Positions 1 to 6,174 of a DNA stretch of 7,574 nucleotides are shown in pieces; position 1 is the stretch's first letter; each line of letters opens with the position of its first letter. Both the position numbers and the translations under genes were made by a program. Under the pieces are notes generated by a model. That model made no database searches. It was not told where the DNA came from and saw nothing but the letters and a program-made list of their open reading frames with translations. Origin of the DNA: Paracoccaceae bacterium (GTDB lineage Bacteria; Pseudomonadota; Alphaproteobacteria; Rhodobacterales; Rhodobacteraceae). The stretch lies in contig DQCI01000272.1 in NCBI GenBank assembly GCA_003545125.1, forward strand, positions 11,797 to 19,370, written 5' to 3'.

Positions 1-650
1 GGCTTGTGGGTCGCAACGCTCAGCGCCTCCTCCTGCCACGGGAAAGAGGGATGGGCGAGGATGATCTTGAGGTCCGGAAAGTCGACCGCGACGTCGTCCA
101 TGTACATCGGGTTGGAATACTTCAGCCGCATGCCGTTGCCGCCGGGCATGCCGGAGCCGACGCCGGTCTGGCCGGTGTGAAAGAGCGCGATGGCGCCCTC
201 GTCCTGGATCGCCTCGTAGAGCGGATAGGCCATGCGGTCGTTGGGGTAGAACCCCTGCATGGTCGGGTGGAACTTGAAGCCCTTCACGCCATAGTCGCGC
301 ACCAGGCGGCGGGCGTCGCGCACGCCCATTTTGCCTTTCCAGGGGTCGATCGAGGCGAACTGGATCAGGACGTCGCTGTTTTCGGCCACCTGTTCGGCGA
401 CCTCGTCGTTGGAATAGCGCCGGTAGCCGGTTTCGCGTTCGGCATCGACCGGGAAGATCACCGCCGCGATGTTCTTTGCGCGATAATGCGCCGCGGTCTC
501 AGCGATGGTGGGCGGGTGTTCCCAGGGCGCGCCGAAGTATTTCGCCATCGTCGTCTGAAGCTCGTCATAGCCGTCGTCGGAATGGCAGCCGCAGGGTTCT
601 TCGGCATGGGTGTGGATGTCGATCGCGCGGACCTTGGTGATATCAACCAT
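1..650 (-). CDS. Amidohydrolase family protein (Amidohydro_2 type), 3' end beyond the window
   Basis: The first 216 residues are readable and the reading frame runs off the window edge. The start is an ATG preceded by GGAG with a 6-nt gap. The protein opens with a metal-binding HxH (IDIHTH, His13 and His15) at the end of the first strand. Further candidate metal or active-site histidines are His128 (GFKFHP), His158 (LFHTG) and His200 (LAHPS). This is the TIM-barrel pattern of the amidohydrolase-2 family, which includes ACMSD, aromatic acid decarboxylases such as LigW, and the LigI lactonase. The strand-8 Asp lies outside the window. It is the last visible gene of the ech-marR-fcs cluster and starts 100 bp after fcs, so a role in aromatic side-chain or ring metabolism is likely. 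Hydrolase versus decarboxylase cannot be decided from this part. Family confidence is high; substrate is unknown. Confidence 0.85.
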   Translation of the reverse strand, partial: MVDITKVRAIDIHTHAEEPCGCHSDDGYDELQTTMAKYFGAPWEHPPTIAETAAHYRAKNIAAVIFPVDAERETGYRRYSNDEVAEQVAENSDVLIQFASIDPWKGKMGVRDARRLVRDYGVKGFKFHPTMQGFYPNDRMAYPLYEAIQDEGAIALFHTGQTGVGSGMPGGNGMRLKYSNPMYMDDVAVDFPDLKIILAHPSFPWQEEALSVATHK

Positions 651-726
651 GTGTGTCTCCGGGGCACTGAACTCTGGGTTCTGGGCTCATCGACCCCTTT
701 CAGGGTCTTTTCCGCTGGCGGCCAGG

Positions 727-741
727 CGGGGTGGAGCCCCG
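727..741 (-). other. Small GC hairpin between fcs and the amidohydrolase gene
   Basis: CGGGG and CCCCG form a perfect 5-bp stem around a 5-nt loop, 9 nt after the fcs stop codon. No T-tract follows on the minus strand, so it is not a convincing terminator. It could be an mRNA processing or stabilising element inside the operon. Confidence 0.3.
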
Positions 742-750
742 TTGAGCGGG

Positions 751-2568
751 TCAGAAGGTTATGGTGGCGGGGTCGGCATCGTCGTAGAGCCGGTCCAGAA
801 GCGCTTTCCTGCGCTCAAGGATCATGCGGGCGTTGAGGTTGCCTTTGGCGGTGATCTCGCCCGCCCCCATGTCCGGCACGTCGGACAGGATCATCGCGCG
901 CGCGACATGGGTGGAGGAGCCTTGCACTTCGCGGGCGCGCTGCGCGAGCCGGCGGGCGATCTCGCCTTTCAGGAGCTGGTCGGTGAAAGCGCCGGAGGCG
1001 GTGTCGAGGGCGAAACCCTCGGCCTCCAGCTCTTTCATGTTTGGGAAGATCAGGAGGCCGATCTCCGCGCGGTCGGCGCCGGTGACCACGATATCCTGCG
1101 CCAACGGGCCGATATGGGCGAGCATGTCGAGGCGCAGCCCGGCCGCGCGCACCCAGGTTCCGCTCGTCAGCTTGAAATCCTCCGACATGCGGCCGTCGAA
1201 CTTCAACCCCATGGTCGGTTCTCCGGGCACGACGAAGCGCATCGCGTCGCCGGTGATGAAGAAGCCCTCGTCATCGAAGGCTTCCGCCGTCTTGCCCGGA
1301 TTGCCGAGGTAGCCGGTGAACAGGTTCGGCCCCTTGACCCTCACCTCGAAGCGGTGGGCATCGTCCTCGCCGGGGATGAGCTTCACGGTCACGCCCGTCA
1401 TCGGCACGCCGACGATGCCGGAGCGGTCGGTCGGTTCGTGCTGAATCAACGTGGCTGGCGCGGTTTCCGTCAAACCCCAGGAGGAGTTCATCAGCGGCGT
1501 TGCTGCCCGCTCGGCCTTCGCGAGCGCCTCGTAGCCCTCCCAGACATCCTGGGGCAACGACGCACCGGAGTAGAAGATCATGTCGAGCTCGGCGAAAAAG
1601 CTCTTGCGTAAGGCTTTGTCCTTCTTCAGCGCCTCGACCACCTGGGCATGCCCGAGCGGCACGTTGAAACTGATTGTGGGCGAGACCATCGAGAGGTTTT
1701 CAAGCGTGCGGCTCATCAGCGCAGGGATCGGTTTGCCGTCGTCGATATAGAGCGTGCCGCCGTTGGCGAGCACCAGGTTGAAGTTGTGCGAGCCGCCGAA
1801 AACATGATTCCAGGGCAGCCAGTCGACAAGCACGGGGGGCGTTTCCTTTACGAAAGGCAGCGCGTCGGCGATCTGGGCCTGATTGGCACACATCATCGCA
1901 TGGGTGGTGGGCACGCCCTTGGGGGCGGAGGTGGAGCCGGAGGTGAGCAGGATTTTCACCACCGTATCGGGGCCGACCAGGGCATGGGCGGCATTGATGT
2001 CGACCGTGGAGTCGCCCTTCAGGAGCTCGGAAAAGGGGATGGCCTCCGCGTTCGTCCCGGGTCGCGAGGCGACGACTTCGATCCCGTCGAAGGCGTCGAG
2101 CGCGAGGGCTTCGCCGTATTGGTCGGCATCGACCGCGTAGACCATCTTCGGCTTGACCAGGTCTATGGCATGGCGAAGCCGGCCATGCGCGCCGTGGATC
2201 AGCGCATATTGTTCGGCGACCGGCACCACGGGCACGCCGACGTATTGGCCCGCGAGCGCCAGCAGCCCGTGGTCGACCCCGTTTCCGGAAATGACGAGGA
2301 TCGGCGTCTGCTCGGTGAGGCCGCGCGCGACGAGAGCGGCGCCGATGGCGCGAACCTGTTCCAGCGCCTGGGTATAGGTGATTTCATGCCAACCGGGGCC
2401 ATAGCGCTCGGCGAGGAAGGGCCTGAGCGGGGTTTCTGCGGCCCAGCGGTGCAGCCATTCGCCGGTCGTGCGGGCGGGGGCGGACATATCGTAGCCGGAG
2501 CCGTAGATCATCGTGCCGTCGGCGCGGGTCTCCAACCGCGCGGAATGCGGGCGATACTTCGGGTCCAT
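751..2568 (-). CDS. fcs: Feruloyl-CoA synthase (hydroxycinnamate-CoA ligase)
   Basis: 605-residue ANL-superfamily adenylating enzyme that activates ferulate or a related hydroxycinnamate to its CoA thioester using ATP, in the cytoplasm (EC 6.2.1.34 if ferulate is the substrate). The AMP-binding P-loop TSGSTSAPKG is at 209-218, SSWGLTETAP at 362-371, the ITGD segment at 438-441, and the hinge FDGRMSEDFKLTSGTWV at 457-473. The C-terminal lysine motif GEITAKGNLN ends with the adenylation lysine Lys575, followed by an RMILERR stretch. The 'FKLTSGTWV' hinge and 'EITxKGxxN' tail are typical of the feruloyl-CoA synthase subgroup rather than generic acetyl-CoA synthetases. The ATG has AGGAAG upstream and shares one base with the marR stop (TGATG), so translation is probably coupled. 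Length is normal for the family. The exact acid preferred is not readable from sequence. Confidence 0.9.
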   Translation of the reverse strand: MDPKYRPHSARLETRADGTMIYGSGYDMSAPARTTGEWLHRWAAETPLRPFLAERYGPGWHEITYTQALEQVRAIGAALVARGLTEQTPILVISGNGVDHGLLALAGQYVGVPVVPVAEQYALIHGAHGRLRHAIDLVKPKMVYAVDADQYGEALALDAFDGIEVVASRPGTNAEAIPFSELLKGDSTVDINAAHALVGPDTVVKILLTSGSTSAPKGVPTTHAMMCANQAQIADALPFVKETPPVLVDWLPWNHVFGGSHNFNLVLANGGTLYIDDGKPIPALMSRTLENLSMVSPTISFNVPLGHAQVVEALKKDKALRKSFFAELDMIFYSGASLPQDVWEGYEALAKAERAATPLMNSSWGLTETAPATLIQHEPTDRSGIVGVPMTGVTVKLIPGEDDAHRFEVRVKGPNLFTGYLGNPGKTAEAFDDEGFFITGDAMRFVVPGEPTMGLKFDGRMSEDFKLTSGTWVRAAGLRLDMLAHIGPLAQDIVVTGADRAEIGLLIFPNMKELEAEGFALDTASGAFTDQLLKGEIARRLAQRAREVQGSSTHVARAMILSDVPDMGAGEITAKGNLNARMILERRKALLDRLYDDADPATITF

Positions 2569-3044
2569 CAGCTTCTTCCTTTTCCGGATGCCTCGATGCG
2601 GTTGAGCGTGGAGATCAGGGCAGCTTCTTCCGCCTTGGCCAGCCCGCCCATCATCAGGTTTTCATGCGCGCCGACCGCGCGGGCGGCGCCCGCGAGCAGT
2701 CGCGCGCCTTCGACCGTGATCCGAAGCGCGTAGGTGCGCCGGTCGGTCGGCACCCGGTCGCGGGTGATAAGCCCGCGGGTCTCGAGCTCATCTACGATCA
2801 CCACGAGATTTGGCCGCTCCACCGTCATGGCTTGGGCAAGTTGCGACTGGCTGAGGCCGGGGTTGTCGGCGACAAGAGTGAGCGCGGTGAACGTGAGCAT
2901 GCGTAGATCAAAGGGGGCGAGCGTGCGGGCAAGGTCGGCGCTGACGGCCATGAAGGCGCGCTTCATGTTGTAGCCGACGAGACCGCGCAGGGTGGCGTCG
3001 GAGATATGCGGGCGCTTGGCGGCTTCTGCGGCGTCGTCTGGCAT
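2568..3044 (-). CDS. MarR-family transcriptional regulator, probable repressor of the hydroxycinnamate genes
   Basis: 158-residue winged-helix protein. The dimerisation helix region (about 15-45) is followed by the helix-turn-helix: LSQSQLAQAMTVERPNLV at about 64-81 supplies the recognition helix, and the wing is DRVPTDRRTYALRIT at 96-110 with the family's characteristic D-R-R. C-terminal helices complete the dimer interface. I chose the ATG at 3044 because it has AGGTG just upstream and sits 5 nt after the ech stop; a longer in-frame start at 3134 would overlap ech by 85 bp. It lies between ech and fcs, as do regulators of the CouR, FerR and HcaR type. Those are released from DNA by the hydroxycinnamoyl-CoA thioester (established for CouR-type proteins, inferred here). 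It probably binds the GTTAT-N5-ATAAC sites in front of ech and dctP, so it would be autoregulated. Confidence 0.88.
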   Translation of the reverse strand: MPDDAAEAAKRPHISDATLRGLVGYNMKRAFMAVSADLARTLAPFDLRMLTFTALTLVADNPGLSQSQLAQAMTVERPNLVVIVDELETRGLITRDRVPTDRRTYALRITVEGARLLAGAARAVGAHENLMMGGLAKAEEAALISTLNRIEASGKGRS

Positions 3045-3049
3045 GGGGC

Positions 3050-3820
3050 TCACCTGAAGGTCGGGTCGCGTTTCTGAAGAAAGGCCTGGAGCCCCTCGAT
3101 GGCGTCGGGGCTGGTTTGGGTGATCGCCGCGCAAAGGCTCTCGGTGAACAGCCCGTCGGTCTTGGACATGTCCTCGATCCGGGCGATGGCCTGGATCATG
3201 ATGTAGTTGGAGAGCGGCGCGTTCGCGGCGATTCTGCGGGCAAGGTCCTGGGCCATGGGAAGCGCCTCACCGGGGCCGACGGAGTAGTGCGCGAGGCCCA
3301 GAGCGAGGCCGGCGTCGGGGCCGTATTTGCGACCCGTCAGCATCATCTCGATCAGCCGGTCGGCGCCGAGGATCTTGCCGACACGCACGCTGGCGCCACC
3401 ACCCACGAAGATCCCGCGCTTGCCTTCGGGCAGCTGGAAGATCGTCGAAAGTTCGGCGATGCGCACATGAGTGGCCGTCGCCAGCTCGAGCCCGCCGCCG
3501 ATGACCGCGCCGAACATCGCCGAGACCACCGGCAGGCCACCGAACTGGATCCGGTCCATCACCGCATGCCAAGCGCGCGAGTGGTGCATGGTGTCTTCGG
3601 CAGTGCGTTGGGTGTGTTCGGCGAGGTCGAGGCCGGAACAGAAATGCCCCTCGGTGCCGGTCAGCACCACCGCTTTCACGCCGTCGGGCGGGGCGGAGAA
3701 GAAGGCGTCGAGGGCCGCGAGCAGCGCGTCGTTCATCGCGTTGCGTTTGCCCGGACGGTTCATTGTCAACGTTGCCACGCCGTCATCGGAGACCGCAATC
3801 GTGAGAAGGTCGTCGTTCAT
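3050..3820 (-). CDS. Crotonase / enoyl-CoA hydratase family protein, probable hydroxycinnamoyl-CoA hydratase
   Basis: 256-residue crotonase-fold enzyme acting on a CoA thioester in the cytoplasm. Visible signatures are NRPGKRNAM near 21-29, the first oxyanion-hole segment HFCSGLDL at 59-66, and the second, IGGGLELA, at 107-114. A FQLPEGKRGIFVGGG stretch (128-142) follows. Two candidate catalytic glutamates, Glu112 and Glu132, are exactly 20 residues apart, as are Glu144 and Glu164 of rat enoyl-CoA hydratase. In hydroxycinnamoyl-CoA hydratase-lyase (HCHL) the first of these is Ser123, so this protein looks more like a plain hydratase. The start at 3820 has AGGA 8 nt upstream; the in-frame ATG at 3877 is rejected because it lies inside the operator. 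First gene of the ech-marR-fcs cluster. Its probable substrate, feruloyl-CoA or coumaroyl-CoA, is inferred from the neighbouring fcs. Generic fatty acyl hydratase activity is the main alternative. Confidence 0.85.
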   Translation of the reverse strand: MNDDLLTIAVSDDGVATLTMNRPGKRNAMNDALLAALDAFFSAPPDGVKAVVLTGTEGHFCSGLDLAEHTQRTAEDTMHHSRAWHAVMDRIQFGGLPVVSAMFGAVIGGGLELATATHVRIAELSTIFQLPEGKRGIFVGGGASVRVGKILGADRLIEMMLTGRKYGPDAGLALGLAHYSVGPGEALPMAQDLARRIAANAPLSNYIMIQAIARIEDMSKTDGLFTESLCAAITQTSPDAIEGLQAFLQKRDPTFR

Positions 3821-3865
3821 GGTATTGGTCCTGCCGGTCTCGGCTAAACGTTCTGGTTGGCAACT

Positions 3866-3884
3866 GTTATGAAACATAACTATA
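3866..3884. promoter_or_regulatory. Probable MarR operator in the ech promoter
   Basis: GTTATGAAACATAAC (3866-3880) is a perfect inverted repeat with 6-bp arms around AAA; the conserved block continues with TATA to 3884. The same 19-bp block, with two differences, occurs upstream of dctP (7345-7363) in the opposite orientation relative to its gene. It overlaps the probable -10 box of ech, as expected for a repressor site. Assignment to the MarR protein is inferred from its position in the same operon and from the size and dyad of the site. Confidence 0.7.
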
Positions 3885-3900
3885 TTTCCGCTGAAAGCAA
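3879..3900 (-). promoter_or_regulatory. Probable promoter of the ech-marR-fcs operon
   Basis: On the minus strand TATAGT (3884-3879) matches a -10 box at 5 of 6 bases, giving a start near 3872 and a leader of about 50 nt. No good -35 box is seen 16-18 bp upstream of it. TTGCTT (3900-3895) would be too close for this -10, but lies 16 bp from an alternative one, TATGTT. A weak -35 would fit dependence on an activator bound at the upstream palindromes. Confidence 0.45.
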
Positions 3901-3915
3901 GGCCCGAGACCTGCT

Positions 3916-3931
3916 GGTTTCCTAGGAAACC
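3916..3931. repeat. Perfect palindrome, copy 1 (promoter-distal neighbour is copy 2)
   Basis: GGTTTCCTAGGAAACC is a perfect 16-bp palindrome. Its 14-bp core GTTTCCTAGGAAAC is repeated exactly 22 bp away, centre to centre. The centre lies about 50 bp upstream of the inferred ech start, suitable for a dimeric activator or a second repressor. I do not recognise the regulator that uses this site. Confidence 0.65.
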
Positions 3932-3938
3932 GACCCCG

Positions 3939-3952
3939 GTTTCCTAGGAAAC
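3939..3952. repeat. Perfect palindrome, copy 2 of the tandem pair
   Basis: GTTTCCTAGGAAAC is identical to the core of copy 1. The dyad extends to 20 bp (3936-3955) with a single mismatched pair. The 22-bp spacing is about two helical turns, so proteins on both sites would sit on the same DNA face. The pair begins only 26 bp after the dctM stop codon, so the RNA could also fold here, but no T-tract follows that would make it a standard terminator. Confidence 0.6.
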
Positions 3953-3978
3953 TGGTCACCTGCTCGCGGCAACCCGGA

Positions 3979-5475
3979 TCAGGGCAGGAGAAACAGCGTG
4001 ATCGCCGGGAAGAGGACGAGAAGAGCGACCCGGATGAGGTCAGAGGAGATGAAGTAGAGCACCGCCTTGTAGGTCTGGACGATCGGCGTGGAGCGGTCCA
4101 TCGCGTTGATGATGAACAGGATCATCCCCACCGGCGGGGTTATGAGCCCGACCTCCACCACGATCAGAACGAGGATCCCGAACCAGATCGCCGTGCGCTC
4201 TATGCCGATGGCGTTTGCCCGGGCCTCGGTGAGCCGCACACCCAGTTCCGCCGACAGTTTGCGCGGCACTTCGGCACCTTCGGCCATCAATCCCTTGATC
4301 TGGTCCATGATGTCCGGCGCGACACCTTCGGCCGCTCCATTGGCGATGGCTTCACGGATCATGTCGTGCTGCATGGCGATGAAATCGACCAGGCCGAAAT
4401 CGAGGACCGAGATGATCGGGTAGAAGATCGGGATGGTGAGCAGGATCATCGACAGGCTGTCCATCAGGCAGCCGAGCAGCAGGTAGAAGAACAAGATGAT
4501 GATGAGCACCGTGAAGGGGCTGTATCCCTGGTCGAGCACCCATTGCGCCATGGTCTGCGGCACCTGGGTCACGGCGAGGAAGCCGTTGTAGAAGGCAGCG
4601 CCAAGCACGATGAAGAAGATCATCGCGGTCGAGCGGGCGGTCGCGGTGAAGGAGCCGAGCAGCGCTTTGAAGTCGAGCCCTCGATTCGCGAAGGCGATGA
4701 GGCCGGTGCCGAGCGCGCCAACCGCGGCGCCCTCTGTGGGCGTGAAGAGCCCGCCGTAGATCCCGCCGACGACCAGGCCGAAGACCAGCAGCACCGGCCA
4801 GACGTCAACGATCGCGCGCATCCGTTCGCCCATCGGCACCGGCGGTTTGACGCCGGCGCTGTCGGGATTGAGGCGAACGTAGATCGAAATGGTAATGACG
4901 TAGCCGACGGCAGCGAGCATGCCGGGGATGATGGCGGCGAGGAACAGCTTGGCGATGTTCTGCTCGGCGAGAATGGCGTAGATAACCAGCACGACCGACG
5001 GCGGGATGAGGATGCCGAGCGTGCCGCCGGCGGCGAGCGTGGCGGTCGAAAACCCGCCCGAGTAGCCGTACTTGCGCAGCTCCGGCAGGGCCGTGCGGCC
5101 CATGGTGGCGGCGGTGGCGAGCGACGAGCCGCAGATCGCACCGAAGCCCGCGCAGGCACCGATGGCGGCCATGGCAACACCGCCGCGGCGGTGACCGAGC
5201 CAGCCCTCGGCGGCCTTGAACAGCGCCTGGCTCATGCCGCCCAAGGTGGCGAAATGGCCCATCAGGAGAAACATCGGCACGATCGAGAGCGAGTAGGAGG
5301 AAAACGTCGTGAAGGTTTCCGACTTCAGCTTCGCCATGGCGATGTCAAAACCGCCGTGGACGATGCCAAGGCCGATGAAGCCGGCAAGAAACATGGCAAG
5401 GCCGATTGGCACCCGCAGGAAGATGGCCAGCATCAGCGCAGGGAAGGACCACAGCCCGATCTCGATATTGCTCAA
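3979..5475 (-). CDS. dctM: TRAP transporter large permease (DctM family)
   Basis: 498-residue inner-membrane protein, the ion-coupled channel of a TRAP importer. Many hydrophobic segments are visible from residue 7 to the C-terminus. Family motifs include GAICGSSLATAATMG (112-126), GGTLGILIPPS (150-160), FTPTEGAAVGA (244-254) and EVGLITPPVGM (441-451). The start is a TTG with AGGAG 7 nt upstream; it overlaps the dctQ stop (TTGA), indicating coupled translation. The first in-frame ATG, at residue 15, would cut into the first membrane helix. A much longer upstream frame merely overlaps dctQ. Usual DctM length is near 430; the surplus is a hydrophilic, Glu/Ala-rich insert at about residues 361-427, between LDFG and IWFG, just before the ITPPVG helix. 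Last gene of the TRAP operon. Confidence 0.92.
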   Translation of the reverse strand: MSNIEIGLWSFPALMLAIFLRVPIGLAMFLAGFIGLGIVHGGFDIAMAKLKSETFTTFSSYSLSIVPMFLLMGHFATLGGMSQALFKAAEGWLGHRRGGVAMAAIGACAGFGAICGSSLATAATMGRTALPELRKYGYSGGFSTATLAAGGTLGILIPPSVVLVIYAILAEQNIAKLFLAAIIPGMLAAVGYVITISIYVRLNPDSAGVKPPVPMGERMRAIVDVWPVLLVFGLVVGGIYGGLFTPTEGAAVGALGTGLIAFANRGLDFKALLGSFTATARSTAMIFFIVLGAAFYNGFLAVTQVPQTMAQWVLDQGYSPFTVLIIILFFYLLLGCLMDSLSMILLTIPIFYPIISVLDFGLVDFIAMQHDMIREAIANGAAEGVAPDIMDQIKGLMAEGAEVPRKLSAELGVRLTEARANAIGIERTAIWFGILVLIVVEVGLITPPVGMILFIINAMDRSTPIVQTYKAVLYFISSDLIRVALLVLFPAITLFLLP

Positions 5476-6083
5476 TGGTCTGCTCCTGCACCCGTCGGGA
5501 TCAGATGACGCCCGGTGAAGGCCTCGGCGATGCGCATCAGCGCGAGATAGACAGAGACCATTGCCGCGATCACTGCGCCAACGAGGCTCAGCGCATAGGC
5601 CCACCAGACCGGGAATTGCAGAAGGAAGGTGGTCTGCCCGCGTTGGAATTTGCTGAGCGTGCCCTGGAAAAGCTGAAGCGCGATGATGACGAGCACCGCC
5701 GCGAAGGCCACGTCGATCAGCACGGTCAAGATACGGTTCTGCCGGTCGGAGATCCGTTGGGTGAAGATGTCGACCGTGGCATGGGCCCCGGCGATATGGG
5801 CGAGCGGCAGGAACGAGAAGATGGTGAAGGCCATGCCCGCCTCGACGATCTCGTAATCGCCATTGAACGGGCCGATTCTGATGTCGCCCCAGATCCCGGG
5901 AATGCGGAAGCCGATCAGCCAATCGGCCAACCCCTTCATGTTGTTCTGAAAAAGGTCCGCGTGAAGCAGCCCGTTGAGCTCGCGCCCAAGGATCGACAGC
6001 ACGACGATCCCGACCAGCGCGCTCAGGACGGCGCCGCCGACATAGGCCATACCCTTCGACAGAACGAGAAAGAAACGATGCAT
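5472..6083 (-). CDS. dctQ: TRAP transporter small permease (DctQ family)
   Basis: 203-residue membrane protein with four hydrophobic segments (about 12-33, 77-99, 118-139 and 158-185), the DctQ layout. The HATVDIF segment at 101-107, after the second segment, resembles the conserved H-x-x-V-D of the family. With DctM it forms the inner-membrane part of the importer. The ATG at 6083 places the first helix about 12 residues from the N-terminus. Its ribosome binding site is weak (GGA 6 nt upstream), consistent with lower permease than binding-protein synthesis. An in-frame ATG at 6131 has no ribosome binding site and would begin inside the intercistronic hairpin region, so I reject it. A loop of about 40 residues between helices 1 and 2 is somewhat long. 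Stop overlaps the dctM start. Confidence 0.88.
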   Translation of the reverse strand: MHRFFLVLSKGMAYVGGAVLSALVGIVVLSILGRELNGLLHADLFQNNMKGLADWLIGFRIPGIWGDIRIGPFNGDYEIVEAGMAFTIFSFLPLAHIAGAHATVDIFTQRISDRQNRILTVLIDVAFAAVLVIIALQLFQGTLSKFQRGQTTFLLQFPVWWAYALSLVGAVIAAMVSVYLALMRIAEAFTGRHLIPTGAGADH

Positions 6084-6133
6084 GATGGGTCCAGACGTTG
6101 CCCGGCCATCCCGGCGGGGCTGGTAAGGCATGG

Positions 6134-6164
6134 GCCGCGGCGAAGCTCGGGGGCCCGCCGCGGC
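6134..6164 (-). other. Strong intercistronic hairpin between dctP and dctQ
   Basis: GCCGCGGCG and CGCCGCGGC form a perfect 9-bp GC-only stem around a 13-nt loop, beginning 10 nt after the dctP stop. No T-tract follows on the minus strand, so it should not fully terminate. Such hairpins behind binding-protein genes commonly protect the upstream mRNA or attenuate read-through, giving more DctP than permease. Confidence 0.6.
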
Positions 6165-6174
6165 GCCTATTGGC

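Noticed and set aside
692..711. GACCC-N6-GGGTC followed by TTTT as a terminator on the plus strand
   Set aside because: There is no plus-strand gene for it to terminate, the stem is only 5 bp, and on the minus strand there is no T-tract.
6..836. Long plus-strand open frame antisense to the amidohydrolase
   Set aside because: The translation is rich in Arg, Gly, Val and His with no domain, and the opposite strand has a clear amidohydrolase with its own ribosome binding site. It is a by-product of high GC content.
1648..2733. 361-codon plus-strand open frame antisense to fcs and marR
   Set aside because: It crosses two genuine genes on the other strand and shows no recognisable motif.
3045..3134. 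Longer marR start at ATG 3134
   Set aside because: It would overlap ech by 85 bp; the ATG at 3044 has a ribosome binding site and gives a normal MarR length.
3821..3877. Longer ech start at ATG 3877
   Set aside because: This ATG is part of the operator dyad and overlaps the inferred transcription start; the added residues do not resemble a crotonase N-terminus.
3916..3952. Tandem palindromes as a standard intrinsic terminator or as a CRISPR array
   Set aside because: No T-tract follows on the minus strand, and there are only two copies with an 8-bp gap between cores, far too short for CRISPR spacers.
4366..5508. 380-codon plus-strand open frame antisense to dctM
   Set aside because: The product is extremely rich in Asp, Glu, His, Arg and Gln, the typical mirror of membrane-protein codons, and dctM is unmistakable on the other strand.
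5476..5922. Extension of dctM upstream to 5922
   Set aside because: It runs out of frame over dctQ, the added sequence has no membrane or DctM features, and a TTG with a good ribosome binding site exists at 5475.
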